Positions 1 through 6,646 of a stretch of 37,030 nt of DNA are shown here, in pieces (the stretch's first letter is position 1; each line of letters starts with the position of its first letter). The notes under the pieces were generated by a model, which did not search any database, was not told the origin of the DNA, and was given only the letters and a program-made list of their open reading frames with translations. The DNA is from Lachnospiraceae bacterium (GTDB lineage Bacteria > Bacillota > Clostridia > Lachnospirales > Lachnospiraceae): positions 1-37,030 of the forward strand of contig JAILJC010000180.1 in NCBI GenBank assembly GCA_024694965.1. The letters run 5' to 3'. The position numbers and the translations under genes are program-made.

Positions 1-202
1 CATCGCCAATCCTTTTATCCATCTCAGTTGTTACACGTATCCACTTATCCTTGATAACCAGATAGTAATAAACATGATATGGTGGCTCTCTATCTGCTTC
101 ACCATTAAAAAAAACAATATCTCTCTCTTTGTATTCAGTGACAGTGATTGGCGAATATTCGATCCCCCTATTACTTACATATTTTTTTTCTGTCTTCTTC
201 AT
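1..202 (-). CDS. Partial hypothetical protein, runs off left edge
   Basis: An open frame on the minus strand begins at an ATG (complement of 200-202) and stays open for 67 codons to the window edge. It starts MKKTEKKYVSNRGIEYSPIT and contains an aromatic, charged stretch (PPYHVYYYLVIKDKWIRVTT). I recognise no family; there is no signal peptide or membrane segment in the visible part. The start is uncertain because no Shine-Dalgarno sequence precedes it. The DNA is visibly richer in A and T than the rest of the window, with long A/T runs. It lies directly downstream of the 3' end of the minus-strand tRNA-Val gene, a usual border for integrated elements, so foreign origin is possible. A competing plus-strand frame over 129-335 runs into the tRNA and is less likely. 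Confidence 0.5.
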   Translation of the reverse strand, partial: MKKTEKKYVSNRGIEYSPITVTEYKERDIVFFNGEADREPPYHVYYYLVIKDKWIRVTTEMDKRIGD

Positions 203-314
203 AATTATTTGTTGTCTGAAATCCCATATACTTTACCATAAAAGTTTAGCAGGTTATATTGAAATGGCCTTAAATTGCAATAATGGGATCAGCAGGGCTC
301 GAACCGTGCTAGGC

Positions 315-333
315 AAACATCCCCCGGATGTTT
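315..333 (-). repeat. Hairpin 2 of the tRNA insert
   Basis: This is a perfect 8-bp inverted repeat on the minus strand, AAACATCC and GGATGTTT around a GGG loop. It has the same architecture as the hairpin at 366-384. The two stems differ at two positions and both differences keep pairing. It lies in the variable region of the tRNA-Val gene. Confidence 0.8.
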
Positions 334-365
334 AGGTCTCCGTTTCACTTCGGTCCGTCCAAAAC

Positions 366-384
366 CAACGTCCCCCGGACGTTG
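366..384 (-). repeat. Hairpin 1 of the tRNA insert
   Basis: This is a perfect 8-bp inverted repeat on the minus strand, CAACGTCC and GGACGTTG around a GGG loop. A flanking GGTCC (386-390 region) can also pair with a GGACC further along the insert, so the hairpin may sit inside a larger fold. It pairs with hairpin 2 (315-333) as a two-copy structural repeat separated by 32 bases. Confidence 0.8.
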
Positions 385-481
385 TGGACCCTTTTCGCAC
401 GTCAAGCGAATGCTCTCCCAGCTGAGCTATGATCCCATTGCATATATTTTAACATAGATTGGGCTTTTAATGGAGAGAACT

Positions 482-499
482 TTTCTAGTTGACTAGAAA
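482..499. repeat. 7-bp inverted repeat, possible operator
   Basis: TTTCTAG and CTAGAAA form a perfect inverted repeat around TTGA. It sits in the divergent region between the minus-strand tRNA and the plus-strand amino acid transporter operon. There is no T-run after it, so it is not a terminator. It could be a regulator site; no specific protein can be named. Confidence 0.4.
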
Positions 500-569
500 C
501 CTGACCCCCAATTGACCTCCTTATCCTGGCCCGGAATAACAATAAGTTGGACAAGGAAACATATTATGC

Positions 570-598
570 TTGTTAGAGCGTTCTTAATAAACTATAAT
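570..598 (+). promoter_or_regulatory. Sigma-A promoter of the amino acid ABC operon
   Basis: A perfect -10 box TATAAT (593-598) follows a -35-like TTGTTA (570-575, four of six consensus bases) at the ideal 17-base spacing. Transcription would begin near 605, giving a leader of about 24 bases before the ATG at 629. A second weaker pair, TTGACC (512-517) and AATAAC (535-540), is also present. Confidence 0.6.
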
Positions 599-628
599 AA
601 ATTTAAATTACGTAACAGGGAGGGCATT

Positions 629-1393
629 ATGAGAAGAAAAGTATTAGCAATGATGTTGGTAACAACTATGATCCTAAGCCTTGCAGGATGCGGAGGCAAG
701 TCGGGCGGCGGCTCGGGAAAGAAGTGGATAATCGCTACCGATACGGCGTTTAAGCCCTTTGAGTATACCGATGACAGCGGCAAGTTTGTGGGAATCGACG
801 TTGATATCCTGGATGCGGTTGCCAAGGATCAGGGTTTTGACTATGAATTACAGAGCCTCGGATGGGATGCTTCGATCGCTGCGTGCCAGGCGGGACAGGC
901 AGACGGCCTTATCGCAGGTGCGTCCATAACGGATGAGCGTAAAGCTTCGGGATGGATATTCTCGGACGGTTACTATGACGCCAATCAGTGCCTTGCTGTC
1001 GAAGAATCATCATCGATCACCGGTTTTGCGGATCTGAACGGTATGTCGGTTGCGGTAAAGACAGGATCGATGAGTGCGGAATATGCCGAGAGCATTGCCG
1101 ATCAGTACGGCTTTACGGTAACGTATTTTGAAGATTCTCCCACGATGTACCAGGCTGTAGTAGGCGGACAGGCAGGCGGATGCATCGACGACACGCCCAT
1201 AATGGCTGCAAACATCAAGGACGGCGGTCTTGCAATGAAGCTTGTTGACGGAACGGGCAACGAGTCCGCGGCATACGGCTTTGCTGTATTCAATGCGGAG
1301 AATCAGGTACTTGTTGATATGTTCAACAAGGGTCTTAAGAATATCAAGGAGAACGGAACTTACGACGCTATACTCGCTAAGTATCTGGGTTAA
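629..1393 (+). CDS. Polar amino acid ABC transporter substrate-binding lipoprotein
   Basis: This 254-residue lipoprotein binds an amino acid outside the membrane and delivers it to the permease and ATPase encoded next. The start at 629 is preferred over an upstream ATG at 512: it follows a strong AGGGAGG site and begins a clean signal peptide with lipobox LAGC, the lipidated cysteine being residue 21. The mature part has the family 3 solute-binding fold (SBP_bac_3), with the opening pattern IIATDTAFKPFEYTD, then VGIDVDILDAVA and the hinge-region KTGSMSAEYAE. Such proteins bind polar or charged amino acids; the exact ligand cannot be told from sequence. The gap to the permease gene is only 9 bases, and the 1403-2810 genes complete the importer. 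Confidence 0.9.
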   Translation: MRRKVLAMMLVTTMILSLAGCGGKSGGGSGKKWIIATDTAFKPFEYTDDSGKFVGIDVDILDAVAKDQGFDYELQSLGWDASIAACQAGQADGLIAGASITDERKASGWIFSDGYYDANQCLAVEESSSITGFADLNGMSVAVKTGSMSAEYAESIADQYGFTVTYFEDSPTMYQAVVGGQAGGCIDDTPIMAANIKDGGLAMKLVDGTGNESAAYGFAVFNAENQVLVDMFNKGLKNIKENGTYDAILAKYLG

Positions 1394-1402
1394 TAAATTA
1401 TT

Positions 1403-2074
1403 ATGGTAAGGATAATCACTGTTTACGGAGGATTACTGTTAAGCGCCCTGGGGCGGACACTTCTGCTCGCCCTGCTGGGGCTTTTCTTTGCGTGTATAAT
1501 CGGACTGTTTTTCGGTATGCTGAGTGTTATCAAAAACAGGGTGTGCAACATCATATCCCAGATATTCGTAGATGCCATAAGGGGCGTCCCCATGATAGTG
1601 CTCGCGTTCTTCATCTATTTCGGTATACCTTATCTGTTCAATACGATAATAGGCGGGTTCAATATAACGCTTACGGCGCTGCAGGCCGGTACGGCATGTC
1701 TGGCACTTAACTGCGGAGCCTATATGTCAGAGATCATAAGGGCCGGTATCCAATCCGTAGATGTCGGACAGATGGAGGCTGCAAGATCGCTGGGGCTTTC
1801 ATACGGGAAGGCAATGAAGAAGGTTGTTCTTCCCCAGGCAATACGTACTATGATCCCCAGTATAATAAACCAGTTCATCATTACCCTTAAGGATACTTCC
1901 ATTCTTTCGGTCATCGGCTTCCCGGAGCTTGTAAATACGGCCAAGAACGTACAGGCTAATACCTTTATGGCATTCCAGACCTGGGCGATAGTGGGAGTTA
2001 TGTACCTTATCGTTATCACGATCCTGTCAAGGAGTGCAAAGATGCTTGAGAGGAGGCTGAACGTTGGACGCTAA
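1403..2074 (+). CDS. Amino acid ABC transporter permease
   Basis: This 223-residue integral membrane protein forms the channel of the amino acid importer, probably as a homodimer since only one permease gene is present. The family is the HisM/GlnP type (BPD_transp_1). The first membrane helix spans about residues 10-38, and the cytoplasmic EAA loop that contacts the ATPase is seen around residues 124-145 ([20 protein letters not shown]). Length matches the family. The ATG at 1403 has no good ribosome binding site; the only GGAGG (1427-1431) lies inside the frame, in front of a possible CTG start at 1436, so the exact start is not settled. The end overlaps the ATPase gene by 11 bases. Confidence 0.9.
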   Translation: MVRIITVYGGLLLSALGRTLLLALLGLFFACIIGLFFGMLSVIKNRVCNIISQIFVDAIRGVPMIVLAFFIYFGIPYLFNTIIGGFNITLTALQAGTACLALNCGAYMSEIIRAGIQSVDVGQMEAARSLGLSYGKAMKKVVLPQAIRTMIPSIINQFIITLKDTSILSVIGFPELVNTAKNVQANTFMAFQTWAIVGVMYLIVITILSRSAKMLERRLNVGR

Positions 2075-2810
2075 AGATATTGAAAACAAGATACATGTAG
2101 AAAACCTTAAAAAGAGTTTCGGTCCCCTGGAGGTGCTTAAGGACATATCCCTTGATATACGCGAGGGGGAGGTTGTTGTAGTTATAGGACCCTCGGGGTC
2201 CGGAAAGTCAACCCTGCTTCGCTGCCTTAACAGGCTTGAAGAGGCAACGGCCGGCAAGATAGTCGTTGATGGTACGGATATTACCGACAAAAAGGTAAAT
2301 ATAAATAAAGTCAGGGAAAACATAGGCATGGTCTTCCAGCACTTTAACCTGTTCAATAATATGAACATCATGGACAACATGATCCTTGCCCCTACCCAGC
2401 TTGATAAGTGTACCAAGGCGGAAGCAACGGATAAGGCAAAGGCCATGCTTGACCGCGTGGGGCTTATTGACAAGGCTGAAAGCTTTCCGTCCCAGCTCTC
2501 CGGCGGGCAGAAGCAGAGAGTCGCGATCGCGAGGGCTTTGTGTATGGAGCCTGATATCATGCTGTTTGACGAACCTACTTCCGCGCTCGATCCCGAAATG
2601 GTGGGAGAGGTGCTTAAGGTAATGAAGGACTTAACCGAGGGCGGAATGACTATGGTCATCGTAACGCACGAGATGGGATTTGCAAGGGAAGTCGCAGACC
2701 GCGTCATATTCATGGACGGCGGATATATAGTTGAAGAAGGAACTCCCGAGGAGCTGCTCCTTAATCCAAAGGAGGCACGTACTAAAGACTTCCTTGATAA
2801 GGTTCTGTAA
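2064..2810 (+). CDS. Amino acid ABC transporter ATP-binding protein
   Basis: This 248-residue cytoplasmic ATPase powers the amino acid importer. Walker A is GPSGSGKST (about residues 42-50), the signature is LSGGQKQR (about 144) and Walker B with the catalytic glutamate is MLFDEP (about 164-169). The ALDPE D-loop and the switch histidine (VTHEM) are intact. It belongs to the GlnQ/HisP group of polar amino acid transporters. The start is TTG at 2064, chosen because AGGAGG at 2051-2056 lies seven bases upstream. It overlaps the permease end, which suggests coupled translation. Length is typical and nothing is missing. Confidence 0.92.
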   Translation: MDAKDIENKIHVENLKKSFGPLEVLKDISLDIREGEVVVVIGPSGSGKSTLLRCLNRLEEATAGKIVVDGTDITDKKVNINKVRENIGMVFQHFNLFNNMNIMDNMILAPTQLDKCTKAEATDKAKAMLDRVGLIDKAESFPSQLSGGQKQRVAIARALCMEPDIMLFDEPTSALDPEMVGEVLKVMKDLTEGGMTMVIVTHEMGFAREVADRVIFMDGGYIVEEGTPEELLLNPKEARTKDFLDKVL

Positions 2811-2824
2811 AACGGAGGTGCTTA

Positions 2825-3424
2825 ATGAAGAACATAATCACGATAAGCCGCCAGTTCGGAGCCGGTGGAGGGCAGATAGGCAGGGCGGTTGCCGAGCGCC
2901 TGGGATATTATTACTGCGATAAGGATGTTATCATACGTTCGGCAGTGGAGGCATCCGGTATTTCGCCGTCGGATTTCCGTATATATGATGAGAAAGTGCC
3001 TTTCAGCTTCGGTTTCGGCCAGAGCCTTTTCGATTTTTACAATAAACCTCTTAACGAGAGTCTTTTCGAAGCTCAGAAAGAGGCGATACGAAAGGTTGCC
3101 GAGAAGCGCAACTGCGTCATAGTCGGACGTAACGCAAACGTGGTCCTCAAGGATTTTGATCACAGCCTGCATGTATTTATTTCGGCTTCCCAGTATTTCA
3201 GGCTGGAAAACTTAAAGAAAAAGATGCCGGACCAGTCCGAGGAAAAGATACTCGAAAAGATGAGATCAGTTGATAAAACGCGAAAAAAATACTGTACGTT
3301 TTATACAAATACGGTTTTCGGAGATGTCGAGTATTACGATCTTTCACTTAAAAGCTCGTCTCTGGGAATAGATACCTGCATCGATATAATCTGCGATATC
3401 GCCTTATCGCATTCCGTCACGTGA
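2825..3424 (+). CDS. Cytidylate kinase-like family protein
   Basis: This 199-residue cytoplasmic protein belongs to the Cytidylate_kin2-type family. It opens with the characteristic ITISRQFGAGGGQIG nucleotide-binding loop, followed by AVAERLGYYYCDKDVI and later the VIVGRNANVVL strand. The family resembles CMP kinase but is shorter and separate from the housekeeping Cmk; in Clostridia it is often found in accessory positions and its true substrate is not established. The start ATG follows a clear GGAGG site, 14 bases after the ABC ATPase stop, so it is probably cotranscribed with the importer. Nucleoside monophosphate phosphorylation is the best guess. Confidence 0.8.
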   Translation: MKNIITISRQFGAGGGQIGRAVAERLGYYYCDKDVIIRSAVEASGISPSDFRIYDEKVPFSFGFGQSLFDFYNKPLNESLFEAQKEAIRKVAEKRNCVIVGRNANVVLKDFDHSLHVFISASQYFRLENLKKKMPDQSEEKILEKMRSVDKTRKKYCTFYTNTVFGDVEYYDLSLKSSSLGIDTCIDIICDIALSHSVT

Positions 3425-3453
3425 GTTAGTGCTTCCCGAACACGAGGTGTCTC

Positions 3454-5370
3454 ATGGTAAAAAAGATACAACAATGGCTTGGCCTTGATGATCAGGATCC
3501 GTATATCAAGGACTATATAGAAGAGTCGAATATGCGCTCTGCGAAGTATATGTGTACGTTTGTGATCTTCGTAGAGGCGTGGATGATCCTGCGTATCGTC
3601 AAGATGTTGCTGTTCGGCGGCGAAGAGAGGACGATAGAGTGGATAGTGGTACACTTCAGGCTTTATATCGTGCTTCTGGCCGCATCAGTTGCCATGATGT
3701 GGTATGCACTGACTTATGCAAAGGGAAGAAAACGCACTCACGGAGTGACTCTTGTATGGAAGGTAGCATATACCGCGATATGTACGGGTTTCGGTATGTA
3801 TGTTTCATATCTTGATTATATCAAGGGTGAGCAGATGATGAGTTTTCTTACGATGATCCTGTTCGTTGCATGTCTGCTTGTGTGGCGTCCATTCGTATCG
3901 CTTATCCTGCTGACCGTTTCATATGGTACGTTTTACTACATCTGTGATAAGGCTGTTCCGGCGACCATTGCCACCAACGTAAATATGTTTACAACCTATG
4001 TGGCTATGCTTATGATAAGTATCGGCAACTACAGGCAGCGCCTGTCGGAAGCACTTAAGGACAAGGGGCTGGAGGAACTGTCTAATCGTGATGATATAAC
4101 CAATATTTCAAATATGCGTCATTTCAGGAAGAAAGCACGGAGGATGTTCGAATCTGCTGCCGGTTCGGGCAGACAGCTTTCTCTTATTTATTTTGATATA
4201 ATTAATTTCAAGGCCTACAATGAACGATACGGTTTTTCTGGCGGAAATACCCTTCTTGTAAAAATTGCGGAACTCTTAAGAGATACATTCCCGGGCGGTG
4301 AGATAGCAAGGTTTTCGGACGACCATTTTGCGGTCCTGACCGATGAGGAAAACCCGGAAGATAAAGTTGAAAAGCTGCAGGATAAGGTATGCGGCATACG
4401 CGGAGATGTTTTTTTGAGGCTGAAAGCAGGGATTTACCGTACCGACGGTATGAAAGCGGATGGCAGCGGAGTTGAGGATATCAGCATTCTGTGCGACCGG
4501 GCCAGGTTCGCCATAAAGAGTATTAAGGAAAAGGCAGATACATCTTATTGTTTTTATGATGAGAAACTTGATGAAATTCAGCGCAGGAAGCATTATATAG
4601 TAAGCCACATAGATGAGGCGGTAAAGAAGGGGTATATCAAGGTTTATTATCAGCCAATAATGGATGCGGAAACAGGCTGTGTATGCGCGTTGGAGGCGCT
4701 TGCAAGGTGGGCCGATCCGGATCTTGGAATGCTCTCCCCGGGCGAGTTTATAGATACACTTGAGGAATTCAGGCTGATACACAAACTGGATGCCTGTGTT
4801 ATAGAACAGGTTCTGCGTGATCATACGGAAGCCGGAGAAAACGGACATGAAGCCATTCCCATTTCGGTAAATCTGTCAAGGCTTGATTTTGAACTGTGTG
4901 ATGTTGCGCAGATGATCAATGATATAGTGGCTAAATACAATGTTCCGAGGGAATATCTTGAGATTGAGATAACCGAGAGCGCTCTTTCACGTAACGCACA
5001 GGCTCTTGATTCGGCGATCGAAAGCTTAAAGATGGCAAAATACAATCTCTGGCTCGACGATTTCGGGGCAGGGTATTCATCGTTTAACGTTCTTAAGGAT
5101 TACAGCTTCGATGTGCTTAAGATAGATATGAAGTTCCTTGAAAACTTCGGAAAGAGCGACCGGCTTGAGCCGATAATCAAGTCGATAATAGCTTTATGTA
5201 AAGAGCTTAAGATGATATCGCTTGCAGAGGGCGTGGAAACGCAGGAGGAATATGAATTCTTAAAGGAAAACGGATGCAACAGGATGCAGGGATATCTTAT
5301 TTCGCGTCCCGCTCCGATAGAAGAGATTAACGTTATGTTCGGCGAAGGAAAGCTGAAGGCCGCAAAATGA
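3454..5370 (+). CDS. Membrane GGDEF-EAL protein, likely c-di-GMP phosphodiesterase
   Basis: This 638-residue protein has an N-terminal membrane region of about six helices (residues 30-195), a GGDEF domain (about 205-370) and an EAL domain (about 390-630). The GGDEF signature is replaced by SDDHF near residue 290, so cyclase activity is unlikely; the domain may bind GTP or regulate. The EAL domain keeps its key residues: the EAL motif in ALEALAR (near 414), the asparagine in SVNLSR, the glutamate in EITES, DDFGAGY, the lysine in LKIDMKF, AEGVET and MQGYLISRP. It should therefore hydrolyse c-di-GMP, which in motile Clostridia favours swimming over adhesion. It starts 29 bases after the kinase-like gene and may share the amino acid importer transcript. 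Confidence 0.88.
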   Translation: MVKKIQQWLGLDDQDPYIKDYIEESNMRSAKYMCTFVIFVEAWMILRIVKMLLFGGEERTIEWIVVHFRLYIVLLAASVAMMWYALTYAKGRKRTHGVTLVWKVAYTAICTGFGMYVSYLDYIKGEQMMSFLTMILFVACLLVWRPFVSLILLTVSYGTFYYICDKAVPATIATNVNMFTTYVAMLMISIGNYRQRLSEALKDKGLEELSNRDDITNISNMRHFRKKARRMFESAAGSGRQLSLIYFDIINFKAYNERYGFSGGNTLLVKIAELLRDTFPGGEIARFSDDHFAVLTDEENPEDKVEKLQDKVCGIRGDVFLRLKAGIYRTDGMKADGSGVEDISILCDRARFAIKSIKEKADTSYCFYDEKLDEIQRRKHYIVSHIDEAVKKGYIKVYYQPIMDAETGCVCALEALARWADPDLGMLSPGEFIDTLEEFRLIHKLDACVIEQVLRDHTEAGENGHEAIPISVNLSRLDFELCDVAQMINDIVAKYNVPREYLEIEITESALSRNAQALDSAIESLKMAKYNLWLDDFGAGYSSFNVLKDYSFDVLKIDMKFLENFGKSDRLEPIIKSIIALCKELKMISLAEGVETQEEYEFLKENGCNRMQGYLISRPAPIEEINVMFGEGKLKAAK

Positions 5371-5380
5371 GCATATGACC

Positions 5381-5407
5381 TAATTATTTAATCCAAACTG
5401 CCGATAT
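5381..5407 (+). promoter_or_regulatory. Sigma-28 (SigD/FliA) type promoter
   Basis: GCCGATAT at 5400-5407 equals the published SigD -10 consensus, and TAAT at 5381-5384 stands 15 bases upstream where TAAA is expected. Sigma-28 drives late flagellar, motility and chemotaxis genes. The site precedes the coiled-coil gene at 5478 with a leader of about 65 bases. Other -10 candidates of the normal sigma-A type are weak here. Confidence 0.6.
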
Positions 5408-5477
5408 ATACTATGCAGCGGATTCTGTTACCACGCAAAACGGCTTATGGCCGGGCGTAAATCCATGGAGGGATAAA

Positions 5478-6605
5478 ATGCGGATAAATGATCAGTCATA
5501 TAATCTCATAAATACGTTTAAGAACCAAACGGCGGGACGGGGCTTAAATATGCCCTCGGGGTCCGGCAAGAAGGGAAACGGCGGGATAACCGAACAGTGG
5601 GTCACGGGAAGTGCATCGCTTGATATAAACAGTAAGACGGATGTCAGAAAGCAGATGCAGCAGCAGCTGCGCGAGCTTTTTGAAAAGGAGCGTACAAAGC
5701 AGGCCGAGGCATACAGGGACAGTGCCATCGCAGCTGCGGCTACCGAAAACGAGGAAGAAAACAAGGAGGATAAGCTCCTTAACAGCGGTAAGGTCTATAA
5801 CTTCAAGGAGATATCCAATAAGATAATGCGTGCCAAGACTCCGGTAAGTGCGGGTCAGGCAGTGATGGCGGCAAAACGCAAGATAAGCGAGATAAAGCGG
5901 AAACTTGCGGGAGGCGGCGAAGACAATGACGAACTGCAGCTTGCCTTGACACATGCAAGGAAGATGGAGGTCGTTGCACAGCGTAAGAAGAATAACCTTG
6001 AGCTCGAGGAAATGGTAAAGAATACCCAGAACAGGGATGAGCTTTTTGATAAGATGGAAGAGACAGCCTCCTCGTTCGAAACGGATAAGATAGAGATGCT
6101 CAAGGAGGAGATAACGGATAAGCAGCTTGATCATATTGAGGAACAGGGTGAGCTGGCAAGGGAAGAAGCAAAGCAGGCCAGGGAGATGCTCGATGAAAAG
6201 CTTGAGGAAGTAACCGAGGAGATGGCTGAGCAGACAAGTGAATTCATCGATGAAATGAGCGATGAAGAAAGCGAAATGCTCAGCGAGACGTCTAAGATGC
6301 TCGATCAGATGGAAGTCGTTGATCCTCATATGAATAAACAGGAGTTTGAAAAGCTTAAGTTAAAACACCGGCTGGCGGAGCAGAAGGCTCTGATGAAGGC
6401 CGATATGGATTATCTTAAGGAAGTGTTTAAGAGCATGGAGAATAAAGGGATATCATCCCTGTCGAACGGCTCATTATCGGGAGGCTTCGCCGGAACGGTA
6501 TCTCTCGCGGGTCCGGTCGGTGCTTCGGCTATAGGCGCGGCCGCGATCGATTCCGATGCCGGTATTGATAAAGAACCCGTACATTCGGTTGATGTGGCGG
6601 TATAA
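5478..6605 (+). CDS. Coiled-coil protein of unknown function, possible motility regulon member
   Basis: The 375-residue product is hydrophilic and without signal peptide or membrane segment. An N-terminal polar segment of about 55 residues (opening MRINDQSYNLINTFKNQ) is followed by a long stretch rich in Glu, Lys, Gln and Met (about 55-320) with heptad-like spacing, then a Gly/Ser/Ala-rich tail. I do not recognise a named domain. The start ATG follows GGAGG. The sigma-28-like promoter at 5381-5407 suggests expression with flagellar genes, so a structural, anchoring or export-related motility role is conceivable, but no known flagellar family fits. It ends 41 bases before the YesN-like regulator, which has only a modest binding site of its own and may be read through from here. 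Confidence 0.8.
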   Translation: MRINDQSYNLINTFKNQTAGRGLNMPSGSGKKGNGGITEQWVTGSASLDINSKTDVRKQMQQQLRELFEKERTKQAEAYRDSAIAAAATENEEENKEDKLLNSGKVYNFKEISNKIMRAKTPVSAGQAVMAAKRKISEIKRKLAGGGEDNDELQLALTHARKMEVVAQRKKNNLELEEMVKNTQNRDELFDKMEETASSFETDKIEMLKEEITDKQLDHIEEQGELAREEAKQAREMLDEKLEEVTEEMAEQTSEFIDEMSDEESEMLSETSKMLDQMEVVDPHMNKQEFEKLKLKHRLAEQKALMKADMDYLKEVFKSMENKGISSLSNGSLSGGFAGTVSLAGPVGASAIGAAAIDSDAGIDKEPVHSVDVAV

Positions 6606-6646
6606 GGCGGCCGGGATATACTTTGGTTTTAAGGCAGGAATAACGG

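Larger units (their letters stand above)
284..436 (-). tRNA. tRNA-Val (anticodon GAC) with enlarged variable region
   Basis: Read on the minus strand, the gene has a perfect 7-bp acceptor stem (GGGATCA with TGATCCC), a D-arm (GCTC, loop, GAGC) and a 5-bp anticodon stem (TTCGC and GCGAA) around loop TTGACGT. The anticodon is GAC, which reads valine GUC/GUU codons. The T-loop TTCGAGC is canonical. The T-stem pairs only if one C is bulged (GCA-C-GG against CCTGC). No CCA is encoded. Total length is 153 bases, about twice normal, because the variable region (complement of 310-393) is 84 bases instead of about 5. The site is wrong for a group I intron, which in bacterial tRNAs sits in the anticodon loop. 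It may be a functional tRNA with a processed or tolerated insert, or a pseudogene; the bulged T-stem favours damage. Confidence 0.75.

Noticed and set aside
129-335. Plus-strand open frame of 68 codons at the left edge
   Set aside because: It overlaps both the minus-strand partial gene and the 3' half of the tRNA, has no ribosome binding site and no family resemblance.
284-436. Group I intron in the tRNA gene
   Set aside because: The insert is in the variable region, not the anticodon loop, and is far shorter than a group I intron.
512-628. N-terminal extension of the amino acid binding lipoprotein
   Set aside because: The extension contains the -35 and -10 boxes and would bury the signal peptide; the ATG at 629 has a strong binding site.
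2027-2713. Long minus-strand frame opposite the amino acid ATPase
   Set aside because: It mirrors a gene with all ABC motifs on the plus strand and is a product of codon bias.
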